Assembly: GCA_963850525.1 (NCBI GenBank)
Contig: CAWKLQ010000004.1
Location: forward strand, 62,001-126,000
Length of the DNA stretch: 64,000 nt
Reading direction: 5' to 3'
Source: JAEMQF01 sp963850525
Lineage (GTDB): Bacteria; Pseudomonadota; Gammaproteobacteria; Burkholderiales; Burkholderiaceae_C
The notes below the pieces were generated by a model, which saw only the letters and a program-made list of their open reading frames with translations, had not been told where the DNA came from and did no database searches. A program made the translations under genes and the position numbers. Below, one piece after another: positions 8,437-18,336 of this stretch (its first letter is position 1; each line of letters begins with the position of its first letter).

Positions 8437-9200
8437 GACAGTCGTTCCCGTGAAACCGCAACGCGCTGCGGCGTGGCGCGCACAAAGAATTCCCGGTTGC
8501 CGTCGCCACCGGCAATGCCGCTTTCGAACCAGTCCGTCACCGAAAGCTGCAAGCTCGCGCACGCCTCGCGGATGCGCGCCTCCACCTTGGCGAAACTCGC
8601 CACATCGCGCACCAAACCGCCCTTGCCGATGTCGGCAGGCTGCAACTCGAATTGCGGCTTGACCAACATCAGCAGCTCCGCTTTGACGAGCTCAGCCAAG
8701 GCCGGCAGGACGAGGGTCAGCGAGATGAACGACAGATCGCCGGTGACAAGATCGAAGCGCACGACCGGCAAATCCGTGGCCTGCAAATGGCGGGCGTTGA
8801 TTCCCTCCAGCGCTGTGACCCGTGGATCGGCACGCAGACTCGGGTGCAGTTGGCCGTGCCCGACGTCGACGCCGACGACGCGCGCCGCGCCCTGGCGCAG
8901 CAAGACTTCGGTGAAGCCGCCGCTGCCTTGGCCCACGTCCAGGCAAGTCGCGCCGCGCACATCGAGGGCGCAGCGCTCCAATGCGGCAGCGAGTTTCAGC
9001 CCGCCGCGCGACACGTAGCGGACCTCCGCGTCATCGGTGATCTCGACGCGGCAATCCGCAGGCACCTCTTCGCCCGCCTTGGCCGCCACCTGCCAGCCTG
9101 CCGTGCCAAGCCAGCGCACGGCGCCGCGGTCCAGCAGGCGCCGCGCCGCCGATCGGCTTGGCGCCAGGCCTTGCTGCACGAGCAACTGGTCGACACGCAT
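8433..9200 (-). CDS. tlyA: TlyA-family RNA ribose methyltransferase (S4 + FtsJ)
   Basis: 255 residues with an S4 RNA-binding domain (about 1-60; MRVDQLLVQQGLAPSRSAAR) joined to a Rossmann methyltransferase. Family markers are YVSRGGLKLAAAL (62-74) and the SAM-binding CLDVGQGSGGFTEVLL (86-101), followed by GDLSFISL and MLVKPQFEL. Characterised TlyA proteins 2'-O-methylate rRNA; some relatives have been described as haemolysins, a label I would not apply here. It lies 39 bases after ahcY and overlaps metF by four bases. It consumes SAM and makes SAH, which AhcY then removes. Confidence 0.88.
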   Translation of the reverse strand: MRVDQLLVQQGLAPSRSAARRLLDRGAVRWLGTAGWQVAAKAGEEVPADCRVEITDDAEVRYVSRGGLKLAAALERCALDVRGATCLDVGQGSGGFTEVLLRQGAARVVGVDVGHGQLHPSLRADPRVTALEGINARHLQATDLPVVRFDLVTGDLSFISLTLVLPALAELVKAELLMLVKPQFELQPADIGKGGLVRDVASFAKVEARIREACASLQLSVTDWFESGIAGGDGNREFFVRATPQRVAVSRERLS

Positions 9201-9239
9201 GGCTGCCTGGGGCCAAGTTGGCTGGGTTCCCCCGCCGAT

Positions 9240-10712
<1,473 letters not shown>

Positions 10713-10797
10713 AGTGGCTCCTTGGGCGGTAGGACCCGCTGCAAGCTGCTGACGACGGTGCTTGATTGAACACTCACCCTCGGGGCAGCCCGGTGCG

Positions 10798-10864
10798 GGT
10801 GAGCGCGGTTGCATGAAGATTTCCGAGCCTGGCCCCTGCGGGGGTTGCAACGCTCCTCGGAAGG
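10798..10864 (-). promoter_or_regulatory. S-adenosylhomocysteine (SAH) riboswitch
   Basis: On the minus strand the leader reads CCGAGGAGCGTTGCAAC, then a GC-rich arm CCCCCGC-AGGGG, then CCAGGCTCGG, and later CCGCGCTCAC. These match the SAH riboswitch layout as I recall it: P1 formed by CCGAG with CTCGG, the conserved GAGGAGCGYUGC core, and a pseudoknot in which GCGCTC pairs with GAGCGT in the core. It lies 86 bases before ahcY. In characterised cases SAH binding turns expression on. Confidence 0.92.
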
Positions 10865-10869
10865 CGCGC

Positions 10870-10875
10870 ATTGTA
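10870..10875 (-). promoter_or_regulatory. -10 element for the riboswitch-ahcY transcript
   Basis: TACAAT on the minus strand (one mismatch to TATAAT) lies so that a start about 7 bases downstream falls at roughly 10863, the first base of riboswitch stem P1. No good -35 hexamer is visible at 16-18 bases, so the call rests on the -10 and its position. Confidence 0.5.
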
Positions 10876-10921
10876 GCCACCCCGCGGGCGCGCGGCGTGC
10901 GAATCCGTGCACACTTGATTC

Positions 10922-11731
10922 ATGGACGCACGCGTTTCCCCTTGGGCCACCTGCCCGCCGCAGCGCTTGCGCGGCGTTGCCGGCATGCTGACCGACATCG
11001 ATGACACATTGACGCGCGACGGCGCCATCGAGCCGGCGGCCCTGGCCGCACTCGAGCAACTCGCGCAAGCCCGAATCCCGGTGATCGCCATCACCGGCCG
11101 GCCGATGGGCTGGAGCGAGCCGTTCGCGCGCGACTGGCCGGTGGCGGCGATCGTCGCGGAGAACGGCGCAGTCGCGCTGTTTCGCGAGGCGGGGGCGCTG
11201 CGCATCGAGTACGCCCAGGATGCGGCGACGCGCGAATCCAATTCGCTGCGCCTGCGTGAGGCGACGCACGCCGTGTTGCGGGAAGTTCCGCAAGCGCGCC
11301 TGGCGGCAGACAGCGCCGGGCGGATCACCGACATCGCCATCGACCACAGCGAGTTTGCGCACCTGGCGCCGCCCGACATCGAGCGCGTCGTGAGCCTCTT
11401 GCGCGCGCGCGGCATGAACGCGACCGTGAGTTCGATTCACATCAACGCCTGGTTCGGCGAGCATCACAAGCTCAGCGGCGCGCGCTGGATCGTGCGGCGT
11501 TTGCTCGCGCGCGATCTCGATGCGCAGGCGCAGCGCTGGGTTTACGTCGGCGACTCGACGAACGACCAGCTCATGTTCGGCCACTTCGAATTGAGCGTGG
11601 GCGTGGCGAACCTGTTGCGCTTCGAGTCGGAGTTGACCACCTGGCCGGCGTATCTGACTGTGGGCGAGCGTGGCGCCGGTTTTGCCGAAGTGGCCGACGC
11701 GTTGTTGGCGGCGTGCCGCGCCCGCACCTGA
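10922..11731 (+). CDS. HAD-superfamily phosphatase
   Basis: 269 residues with the HAD catalytic motif DIDDTLT (nucleophile D25, acid D27), motif II IAITGRP, and the motif III/IV region HHKLSGARW followed by VYVGDSTNDQLMF. The Cof-type cap (ADSAGRITDIAIDHSEF) makes it resemble trehalose- or sucrose-phosphate phosphatases and other class IIB enzymes, but the substrate cannot be read from the sequence. It diverges from the ahcY leader and converges with the ycaQ-like gene 15 bases on. A later ATG (residue 22) lies just before the catalytic motif and is less likely. Confidence 0.75.
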   Translation: MDARVSPWATCPPQRLRGVAGMLTDIDDTLTRDGAIEPAALAALEQLAQARIPVIAITGRPMGWSEPFARDWPVAAIVAENGAVALFREAGALRIEYAQDAATRESNSLRLREATHAVLREVPQARLAADSAGRITDIAIDHSEFAHLAPPDIERVVSLLRARGMNATVSSIHINAWFGEHHKLSGARWIVRRLLARDLDAQAQRWVYVGDSTNDQLMFGHFELSVGVANLLRFESELTTWPAYLTVGERGAGFAEVADALLAACRART

Positions 11732-11746
11732 CGTGGCGGGCCGAGC

Positions 11747-12832
11747 TCAAAGCGCAAGAAAACTGCGCATGCGTTCAAGCTCGGCGTCGAGCGCCGCCCG
11801 GTACGCCGCGCTGCGCGGCGCTCGGCCCGCGACGTAACCGGCGTGCACCGCGAGTTCGCCCTCGCGGATCGACACGTTCGCCCAGCCGAGCACCTGGTCG
11901 CACCACAGCAGCGGCAGCGCGTAGTAGCCGCGCACGCGCTTTGCCGGGGGCGTGTACGCCTCGAAGCGGTAGGCCCAGCCCCACAGCAGCTCGAAGCGCC
12001 TGCGGTCCCAGACGAGGGGATCGAACGGCGCAAGCAAGCGCACCGCGTCATCGACTTCGCCGCAAGGCGCACCGGGGTCGTCGTCCTGCGGCCAGTACCA
12101 GGTCACGCCCTCGACGACGGCGTACGGCAGGCGCGCCTTGGCGCGCGCCAATGCAGCCGCGCGCAGGTGCGCCCACTGCGGTGCGCCGCCGCGCAGGTGG
12201 TTCACCAGTTCAGCCAGGCTGCGCGCCGGCAGCGGGGCGTACTTGCGAACGATCACGTCGATGAGCGCGTCCAGCGCCGCAGCCGGATCGGGCGCCTCGG
12301 GCCGCGCCTCGCGCGCCGCGTACAAGCGCACGCCGCCCTCGCGCCGCGCGATGCGCAGCAGGCCCCGGTAGTGCATGCCGTCCAGCAACTGCGTGCTCGC
12401 GTTGCTCGAACCGCCAAACCAGTTGCGCACCTTGCCGTGCGCAAAATGGACGTCCACTTCGCGCGGGTGCACGACGCCGCGCTCGCGCACGAAGTCGAGC
12501 ACCGCGTGTGCCTGGGTCCAACGCGCCTTGGGCCAGGCCGTCAGCGGTGTGCGCGGGTGCATCAGGTGATGCGTCGCGCGCGGCAGGAAACCGTAGTTGA
12601 CAAAGAAGTCTTCTTCGATCGCAAGCCGTGGATAGCGGCGCTCCAGGTCGCCGGCCTTGTAGCCGGCGACGCGCTGCCGCAGCGTCAGGTCCTGCGCCCG
12701 CGCCGGCGCGCGGATCGGGTCCGCCTGAACGAAGCCGAGCTGGGCGATCGCACGCGCCAGCGTCGTGGGCGCAAACAGGGTGCGCGCGACGGCGTGCCGG
12801 CGCAGCTGGTTCAGGGTCGGTCCGCTTGCCAT
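11747..12832 (-). CDS. YcaQ-like winged-helix DNA glycosylase family protein
   Basis: 361 residues of the winged-helix family that includes E. coli YcaQ/AlkX, which excises bases from interstrand crosslinks. Family features seen are GFVQADPIRAPARAQDLTL near the N-terminus (the QxD-type segment), EEDFFVNYGFLPRATHHLM, and the C-terminal LLAPFDPLVWDRRRFELLWG with YTPPAKRVRGYYALPLLW. The ATG at 12832 gives the conserved start just before LNQLRRHAVA. No partner genes of a repair operon are present. Activity on DNA crosslinks is inferred from the family only. Confidence 0.78.
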   Translation of the reverse strand: MASGPTLNQLRRHAVARTLFAPTTLARAIAQLGFVQADPIRAPARAQDLTLRQRVAGYKAGDLERRYPRLAIEEDFFVNYGFLPRATHHLMHPRTPLTAWPKARWTQAHAVLDFVRERGVVHPREVDVHFAHGKVRNWFGGSSNASTQLLDGMHYRGLLRIARREGGVRLYAAREARPEAPDPAAALDALIDVIVRKYAPLPARSLAELVNHLRGGAPQWAHLRAAALARAKARLPYAVVEGVTWYWPQDDDPGAPCGEVDDAVRLLAPFDPLVWDRRRFELLWGWAYRFEAYTPPAKRVRGYYALPLLWCDQVLGWANVSIREGELAVHAGYVAGRAPRSAAYRAALDAELERMRSFLAL

Positions 12833-12933
12833 CGGCCAATCATGCCGCAGGTCGCGTCGGGCCAGCGGCACGGCGCGTGGCCTGGCCCCGGCGCGTGCGC
12901 GCCCGAGCCTCGGGTTGCGCCTATGCTTCGTGC

Positions 12934-13596
12934 ATGACTGGCCAAGCCATCGATTCGGCGCAACGGTTGCGGCAGCGGCTGGCCGGCTTCGACGTGCTCT
13001 CGATTGAAGCCGCCGGGAAGCGCCGCGCGGCAGTCGCCGTCGCCGTGAGCGAGCAAGGGCGGGGCGCCGATGTGCGGGGTCTGGCGCAGCACACCACGTG
13101 GTGCAGCGAGCCCGCCCTGCTGCTGACGCGCCGCGCCGCGAACATGCGCAGTCACGCCGGGCAGTGGGCGATGCCCGGTGGCAGGCTCGACGCGGGCGAG
13201 ACGCCCGAGCAGGCGGCGCTGCGCGAATTGAACGAGGAAATCGGCCTGATGCTCGACGCGTCAGCGATTCTCGGGCGCCTCGACGACTACGAGACACGCT
13301 CGGGCTATGTGATCACGCCCGTCGTCGTGTGGGCCGGGCCGGCGCGCGATGTCGTCGCCAACGCCGCCGAGGTCGCGTCGATCCACCGCATCCCGGTGCA
13401 GGAATTGCTTCGACCCGACGCGCCCCTGCTCAATCAGGTGCGCGGAGCCGAACACCCGGTGCTGCGCATGCCGATCGGCGACACCTGGATCGGCGCGCCC
13501 ACCGCAGCGTTTCTCTACCAGTTTCGCGAGTGGTGCCTGCTGGATCGGCCGACGCGCGTCGCGCACTTCGACCAACCGGTCTTTGCGTGGCGGTGA
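12934..13596 (+). CDS. Nudix hydrolase, CoA-pyrophosphatase-like
   Basis: 220 residues with a complete Nudix box at 83-105 (GRLDAGETPEQAALRELNEE, then IGL), giving the metal-binding helix. The preceding LLTRRAANMRSHAGQWAMPG resembles the NudL/coenzyme-A diphosphatase signature, so the likely substrates are CoA or acyl-CoA. A segment at 40-55 (QGRGADVRGLAQHTTW) looks like an insertion relative to short NudL proteins. The ATG at 12934 is chosen because the ycaQ-like gene starts divergently 101 bases away. It ends 7 bases from the facing stop of metK. Confidence 0.8.
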   Translation: MTGQAIDSAQRLRQRLAGFDVLSIEAAGKRRAAVAVAVSEQGRGADVRGLAQHTTWCSEPALLLTRRAANMRSHAGQWAMPGGRLDAGETPEQAALRELNEEIGLMLDASAILGRLDDYETRSGYVITPVVVWAGPARDVVANAAEVASIHRIPVQELLRPDAPLLNQVRGAEHPVLRMPIGDTWIGAPTAAFLYQFREWCLLDRPTRVAHFDQPVFAWR

Positions 13597-13603
13597 CGCG
13601 CCC

Positions 13604-14782
13604 TCACAGGCCGGCCGCGGCACGCAGCACCTGCGCGCGATCGGTTCGCTCCCACGTGAACTCGGGCTCCTCGCGGCCGAAGTGGCCATACGCGGCAGTC
13701 TTTTCGTAGATCGGGCGCAGCAGGTCGAGCATCAGGATGATGCCCTTGGGGCGCAGGTCGAAGTGCTCGTTGACGAGCGCGGCAATTTTGTCGTCGCTGA
13801 TCTTGCCCGTGCCTTCGGTGTAGACCGTGACGTTCATCGGCCGCGCCACGCCGATTGCGTAGGCGACTTGAATCTGGCATTGCCTGGCAATTCCTGCGGC
13901 GACGATGTTCTTTGCCACGTAGCGTGCCGCGTACGCGGCTGAACGATCCACCTTGCTCGGGTCCTTGCCGCTGAACGCGCCGCCGCCGTGCGGGCACGCG
14001 CCGCCATACGTGTCGACGATGATCTTGCGCCCGGTCAGACCGCAGTCGCCTTGCGGGCCGCCGATGACGAAGCGGCCCGTCGGGTTGATCAGGTACTTCG
14101 TGTCTTTGAGCCACGCCTTGGGCAGCACCGGCTTGATGATCTCTTCGATCACGGCTTCGATGAACGCCGGCTTCATCTTCTTGCCGTCGCTCATTTCAGG
14201 TGCGTGCTGGCTCGACAAGACGACGGTGTCGATCGAGTGCGGCTTGCCGTCCACATAGCGCATCGTCACCTGGCTCTTCGCGTCGGGGCGCAGGAACGGC
14301 AGGCGCCCGTCCTTGCGCAACTGCGCCTGGCGCTCGACGAGGCGGTGTGCGTAGTAGATCGGCGCGGGCATCAACTCCGGCGTTTCGTCACACGCGTAGC
14401 CGAACATCAGGCCCTGGTCGCCCGCACCCGTGTTCAGGTGGTCGTCGCTCGCGTGGTCCACGCCCTGCGCGATGTCGTTGCTCTGCTTGTCGTAGCAGAC
14501 CATCACGGCGCAGCCCTTGTAGTCGATGCCGTATTCGGTGTTGTCGTAGCCGATGCGCTTGATCGTGTCGCGCGCAACCTGGATGTAGTCGACGTGCGCG
14601 TTCGTCGTGATTTCGCCGGCCAGCACCACCAGCCCGGTGTTGCACAGCGTCTCGGCGGCGACGCGGGAGCGTGGGTCTTGTTGGAAGATCGCGTCCAGAA
14701 TCGCGTCCGACACTTGGTCAGCCACCTTGTCGGGGTGACCTTCGGAAACGGACTCGGACGTGAACAGGAAATCGGTGGCCAC
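13604..14782 (-). CDS. metK: S-adenosylmethionine synthetase
   Basis: Forms SAM from methionine and ATP. The 392-residue protein starts with GTG at 14782 behind AAGGAG and shows the full signature set: TSESVSEGHPDKVADQVSDA at the N-terminus, GAGDQGLMFGYA in the centre, and GGGAFSGKDPSKVDRSAAY (phosphate loop) in the C-terminal third. It supplies the methyl donor used by the nearby tlyA, rlmI and rlmJ products. It is transcribed away from the acyltransferase operon. I saw no riboswitch in its roughly 170-base leader. Confidence 0.97.
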   Translation of the reverse strand: MATDFLFTSESVSEGHPDKVADQVSDAILDAIFQQDPRSRVAAETLCNTGLVVLAGEITTNAHVDYIQVARDTIKRIGYDNTEYGIDYKGCAVMVCYDKQSNDIAQGVDHASDDHLNTGAGDQGLMFGYACDETPELMPAPIYYAHRLVERQAQLRKDGRLPFLRPDAKSQVTMRYVDGKPHSIDTVVLSSQHAPEMSDGKKMKPAFIEAVIEEIIKPVLPKAWLKDTKYLINPTGRFVIGGPQGDCGLTGRKIIVDTYGGACPHGGGAFSGKDPSKVDRSAAYAARYVAKNIVAAGIARQCQIQVAYAIGVARPMNVTVYTEGTGKISDDKIAALVNEHFDLRPKGIILMLDLLRPIYEKTAAYGHFGREEPEFTWERTDRAQVLRAAAGL

Positions 14783-14955
14783 TCTTAAACTCCTTCAAGT
14801 TGCAGGTTGCGTTGCCGGCCTGAACTTGAGGAGGAGCGGCGAACGCTTTAGCGGAATCGAGAAGCAGCGACGTCGACTCGCTGCTCCGGTACACGCGCCC
14901 CACGGCGCCTCGTGCGTCGCCCCGCAAGTAGTTCATTAACTCGGCGACGCGCCGA

Positions 14956-14961
14956 ATTATA
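14956..14961 (-). promoter_or_regulatory. -10 element for metK
   Basis: A perfect TATAAT on the minus strand in the metK/acyltransferase divergent region, with transcription expected to start near 14949. The -35 area 17 bases upstream (GCAAAC) is poor. The leader would be about 167 bases. Confidence 0.45.
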
Positions 14962-14976
14962 GGAAGTTGTTCGTCT

Positions 14977-15846
14977 ATGTTTGCACTGGCCCGGTGGCTT
15001 TCGCGTCAACCTCTGTGGTTGCTGCACGCCGCCGGCGGGGCGCTGGGGTGGCTGACGTATGCGTTTTCGCTCACGTATCGGCGCCGCTTCATCGGCAATG
15101 CGCGTCAGGCGGGAGTCCCCCGCGCTGCGGCACGGCCGGCGATCGCGCACGCGGGTCGCGTGCTGCTCGAAATGCCCTACTTGTGGCTGCGCCCCGCCGG
15201 CAAGCCCATCCGGCCCGCGCCGGAACTGCGCGGCGCCGAGCTGGTTGAAGCCGCTCACGCGAAGGGGCGCGGCATCGTCTTTCTCACGCCGCACATGGGT
15301 TGCTTTGAAATCACTGCGCAAGCGATTGCCGAGCACTTCGCGCCGCGTCACGGTCCGATCACGGTGCTCTATCGGCCGGCGCGCAAAGCCATGCTGCGCG
15401 ATCTGATGGACAACACGCGCGCCCGCCCCGGGGTGGCCACGGCGCCGGCGACGCTCGCCGGCGTGCGCCAGTTGATGCGCGCGCTGCGCCGCGGCGAATC
15501 GGTCGGCTTGCTGCCCGACCAGGTGCCTCCCGACGGCATGGGCGTGTGGGCACCGTTCTTCGGCAAGCCCGCCTACACGATGACGCTGGCGGCGCGCCTC
15601 GTCCAGCAAACCGGCGCCGTGCCGCTGCTCGTCTGGGGCGAGCGGCTGGCGGCTGGCCGCGGCTTCACGGTGCACTTTCTGCCGCTGGAAGAGGCGTTGC
15701 CCGCGGACGCGCAAGCACAAGAGCAATCCGCGGCTGTGATGAATCGCGCCATGGAACGGCTGATCCTGCAATGCCCGCAGCAGTACCTGTGGGGTTATCA
15801 CCGCTACAAACAACCGCGCGAAGCCGACGACGCCGGCATCGAATGA
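14977..15846 (+). CDS. Lipid A biosynthesis acyltransferase, LpxL/HtrB family (first copy)
   Basis: Inner-membrane late acyltransferase of 289 residues. One N-terminal hydrophobic anchor (LWLLHAAGGALGWLTYAF) is followed by the catalytic HX4E motif in TPHMGCFE and by the downstream LLPDQVPPDGMGVWAPFFG block. The C-terminus ends with the family WGYHRYK. Which acyl position it serves (LpxL or LpxM) cannot be decided. It has an AGGAAG site 10 bases before the ATG. Its stop overlaps the start of the second copy as ATGA. Confidence 0.9.
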   Translation: MFALARWLSRQPLWLLHAAGGALGWLTYAFSLTYRRRFIGNARQAGVPRAAARPAIAHAGRVLLEMPYLWLRPAGKPIRPAPELRGAELVEAAHAKGRGIVFLTPHMGCFEITAQAIAEHFAPRHGPITVLYRPARKAMLRDLMDNTRARPGVATAPATLAGVRQLMRALRRGESVGLLPDQVPPDGMGVWAPFFGKPAYTMTLAARLVQQTGAVPLLVWGERLAAGRGFTVHFLPLEEALPADAQAQEQSAAVMNRAMERLILQCPQQYLWGYHRYKQPREADDAGIE

Positions 15847-16745
15847 CTCTGTCTACGCTGGCCCGCACCGCGGGGGCGCACATCGCCCTGGCCGTCCTGT
15901 GGTTGTTGCACTGGCTGCCGCTGGCCTTGCTCGCGCCGCTTGGCCGCGCGCTGGGCGCGCTCCTCTACGCATTGGGCCGATCGCGGCGCCGCACCGCGCT
16001 GCGCAATCTGGAGCTGTGTTTTCCGCAGGTCGACGCCGCCGCGCGCGCGCGCATCGCCCGCGAGCACTTTCAGTGGCTCGGGCGCAGCATCTTGGAGCGC
16101 GGTGTGCTTTGGCACGCCTCAGCGCAGCGTTTGAAACGCCTGATCCACGTCGAAGGTGACGTGCAACTCGCGCAGCGCAGCGAGCGCGCCGTGATGTGGC
16201 TCGTGCCGCATTTCATCGCGCTCGATGTCGCCGGCGCGGCGACGCAACTCTTCCAGTCGAAATGGGTGGCGTCGATCTACCAGCAGCAAAGCGATGCGAC
16301 GTTCGACGCGGCGATTCGCCGCGGGCGACTGCGCTTCGGCCTGGGTCAAGTGTTTCCGCGCAGCGATTCGGCACGGCCCTTGATGCGCGCGGTTCGCGCA
16401 GGCGCCGCCTTCTTCAACTTGCCCGACATGGACTTCGGCGCACGCGACGCCGCCTTCGTACCTTTTTTCGGCGTCCCGGCGGCGACCTTGCTCGCGCCGT
16501 CGCGAATGGCACGCGCGCTGAACATGGTCGTGCAACCCGTGGTTGCGCACATGCTGCCCGGCGGCCAGGGCTATCGCGTCTGCTTTCTCGAACCGTGGAC
16601 CGAATTCCCGAGCGCCGATGCGCTGGCCGACACGGCGCGCATGAACCAGTGGATCGAAGCGCAGGTGCGCGCCGATCCGGCACAGTACCTCTGGGTGCAC
16701 CGGCGCTTCAAGACGCGCCCGCCGGGCGAGCCGCCTGTGTACTGA
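15843..16745 (+). CDS. Lipid A biosynthesis acyltransferase, LpxL/HtrB family (second copy)
   Basis: 300 residues, paralogous to the preceding gene but clearly diverged. It has an N-terminal membrane segment, the catalytic HX4D motif in VPHFIALD, FFNLPDMDFGARDAAFVPFFG as the second conserved block (in two stretches), and the terminal YLWVHRRFK. The use of HX4D here against HX4E in the first copy suggests two different late acylation steps on lipid A. The ATG at 15843 overlaps the upstream stop, so the two are probably translationally coupled. Confidence 0.9.
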   Translation: MTLSTLARTAGAHIALAVLWLLHWLPLALLAPLGRALGALLYALGRSRRRTALRNLELCFPQVDAAARARIAREHFQWLGRSILERGVLWHASAQRLKRLIHVEGDVQLAQRSERAVMWLVPHFIALDVAGAATQLFQSKWVASIYQQQSDATFDAAIRRGRLRFGLGQVFPRSDSARPLMRAVRAGAAFFNLPDMDFGARDAAFVPFFGVPAATLLAPSRMARALNMVVQPVVAHMLPGGQGYRVCFLEPWTEFPSADALADTARMNQWIEAQVRADPAQYLWVHRRFKTRPPGEPPVY

Positions 16746-16769
16746 CGAATGCGCGGCGATAATTGCCGC

Positions 16770-17621
16770 ATGAAACTGCGCTTCACCAAGATGCAAGGCG
16801 CGGGCAACGACTTCGTCGTGATCGACGCGACGCAGGCGCGCATCGATTTGAGCGAAGCGCAATACCGGGCCCTCGGCGACAGACGACTCGGCGTCGGAGC
16901 GGACCAGATCCTCGTCGTCGAGCGCAGCAGCGCGCCGGGGGTCGACTTTCGCTACCGCATCTTCAACAACAGCGGTGACGAAGTCGAGCACTGCGGCAAC
17001 GGCGCGCGCTGTTTTGTGCACTTCGTTCGCGACCATGGCTTGACGACCAAGCGCGTGCTGCGCGTCGAAACGGTGAATAACGTGCTCGAACTGCACCTGC
17101 AAGACGACGGCCGCGTCACGGTGGACATGAACCGTCCCGTGTTCGACCTGGAGCGCATTCCCTTCGACGCCGCCGGCCTGCTGCCGCGCCGCCTGAACGG
17201 CTTCGAGCTGTGGCCTCTCGATGGCTTGGCCGCACCGGTCGACGTCGCCGTGCTGTCGATGGGCAACCCACACGCCGTTCAGCGCGTCGACGACGTCGAC
17301 AGCGCGCCGGTGGCGGAACTCGGGCCGCGCATCGAAACGCATCCACGGTTTGTGCGCAAGGTCAACGCGGGCTTCATGCAAATCGTCTCGCGCAACCGGA
17401 TTCGCCTGCGCGTGCACGAACGCGGCGCCGGCGAAACCCTCGCTTGCGGTACCGGCGCTTGCGCCGCGGTGGCCGCCGGAATTCGCCTCGGTTGGCTGGA
17501 CGCCAAAGTCGACGTGCAAACGCGCGGCGGCGAATTGACGATCGAGTGGCCCGGCGACCCCCGCCCGGTGCTCATGACCGGGCCGGCGCAGTCCGTCTTC
17601 GAAGGAGAGATCGAACTATGA
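16770..17621 (+). CDS. dapF: Diaminopimelate epimerase
   Basis: Interconverts LL- and meso-diaminopimelate for lysine and peptidoglycan. 283 residues from the ATG at 16770 (MKLRFTKMQGAGNDFVVID). The two catalytic cysteines are C75 in EHCGNGARC and C226 in GETLACGTGAC. It follows the acyltransferase pair after a 24-base gap. A strong GAAGGAGA near its 3' end serves the next reading frame, and its TGA overlaps an ATG. Confidence 0.97.
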   Translation: MKLRFTKMQGAGNDFVVIDATQARIDLSEAQYRALGDRRLGVGADQILVVERSSAPGVDFRYRIFNNSGDEVEHCGNGARCFVHFVRDHGLTTKRVLRVETVNNVLELHLQDDGRVTVDMNRPVFDLERIPFDAAGLLPRRLNGFELWPLDGLAAPVDVAVLSMGNPHAVQRVDDVDSAPVAELGPRIETHPRFVRKVNAGFMQIVSRNRIRLRVHERGAGETLACGTGACAAVAAGIRLGWLDAKVDVQTRGGELTIEWPGDPRPVLMTGPAQSVFEGEIEL

Positions 17622-17635
17622 AGGTTGCACCGTGA
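17618..17635 (+). other. Five-codon mini-ORF bridging dapF and the DUF484 gene
   Basis: ATG AAG GTT GCA CCG TGA. Its ATG overlaps the dapF stop (ATGA) and its stop overlaps the GTG start of the next gene (GTGA). The AGGAGA at 17603-17608 is spaced ideally for this ATG, not for the GTG at 17632. It may pass ribosomes on by termination-reinitiation. Confidence 0.4.
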
Positions 17636-18336
17636 TCAACAAGGACAACGGGTTCCAGGGTGGCGTGCGCGGCGTGAGCGAAGCCGACATTGCCAGCTAC
17701 CTGGCGATCACGCCGGCGTTCTTCGAGCGCCATGCCGAGCTGCTGGGCGCCGTGCAACTTGCCAGCCCGCATGGCGCGCGCGCCGTGTCGCTGCAGGAGC
17801 GCCAGATCGAAATGCTGCGCGACAAGTTGAAGGGCATGGAGCAGCGGGTCATGGAAATGATCCGCCACGGCCAAGACAACCTCGGCCTGGCCGACCGGCT
17901 GCACCGCTGGACGCGCACGCTGTTGCTCACCGACGAGGCGGGGGACTTGCCTGACGTGCTGCTGCGCGACTTGATGCACCAGTTCATGGTGCCGCAGGCG
18001 GCCTTGCGGCTGTGGGGCGTCGCGCCGGCGTTTGCCGACGCCGGATTTGCCCGCGACGTCAGCGCTGACGTGAAAACCTTTGCGAGCAGCCTGTCGGTGC
18101 CGTATTGCGGAGTCAACGCCGGGTTCGAGGCGCTGTTGTGGTTGGCTGAGCCGGCCACGGTGTTGTCCACCGCGCTGATTCCCTTGCGCCAGCGCGACAC
18201 GACCCCTGCCTTCGGCCTGCTCGTGCTTGCTTCGCCCGATCCGACGCGCTACAGCGCCGACATGGGCACCGAGTTTCTGAGCCGCATCGGCGAGCTCGCC
18301 GGCTCCGCGCTGTCGCGCTTGTTGCCCGCCCCTTGA
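17632..18336 (+). CDS. DUF484 family protein
   Basis: 234 residues of the DUF484 family regularly found between dapF and xerC in proteobacteria. It starts with SEADIASYLAITPAFFERHA, then a coiled-coil stretch (LQERQIEMLRDKLKGMEQRV, about 54-73), then a GAF-like domain in the second half (LPDVLLRDLMHQF to FGLLVLASPDPTRYSADMG). No catalytic residues are known. The GTG start lacks its own ribosome-binding site at the right distance and follows a mini-ORF. The stop overlaps the xerC start. Confidence 0.85.
   Translation: MINKDNGFQGGVRGVSEADIASYLAITPAFFERHAELLGAVQLASPHGARAVSLQERQIEMLRDKLKGMEQRVMEMIRHGQDNLGLADRLHRWTRTLLLTDEAGDLPDVLLRDLMHQFMVPQAALRLWGVAPAFADAGFARDVSADVKTFASSLSVPYCGVNAGFEALLWLAEPATVLSTALIPLRQRDTTPAFGLLVLASPDPTRYSADMGTEFLSRIGELAGSALSRLLPAP

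Noticed and set aside
8433..9200. Haemolysin annotation for tlyA
   Set aside because: The S4 plus FtsJ-type methyltransferase architecture fits RNA methylation; no secretion or pore-forming features are present.
14783..14976. Possible SAM riboswitch in front of metK
   Set aside because: I could not match any known SAM-I, SAM-II or SAM/SAH motif; only a -10 element and an AAGGAG were seen.
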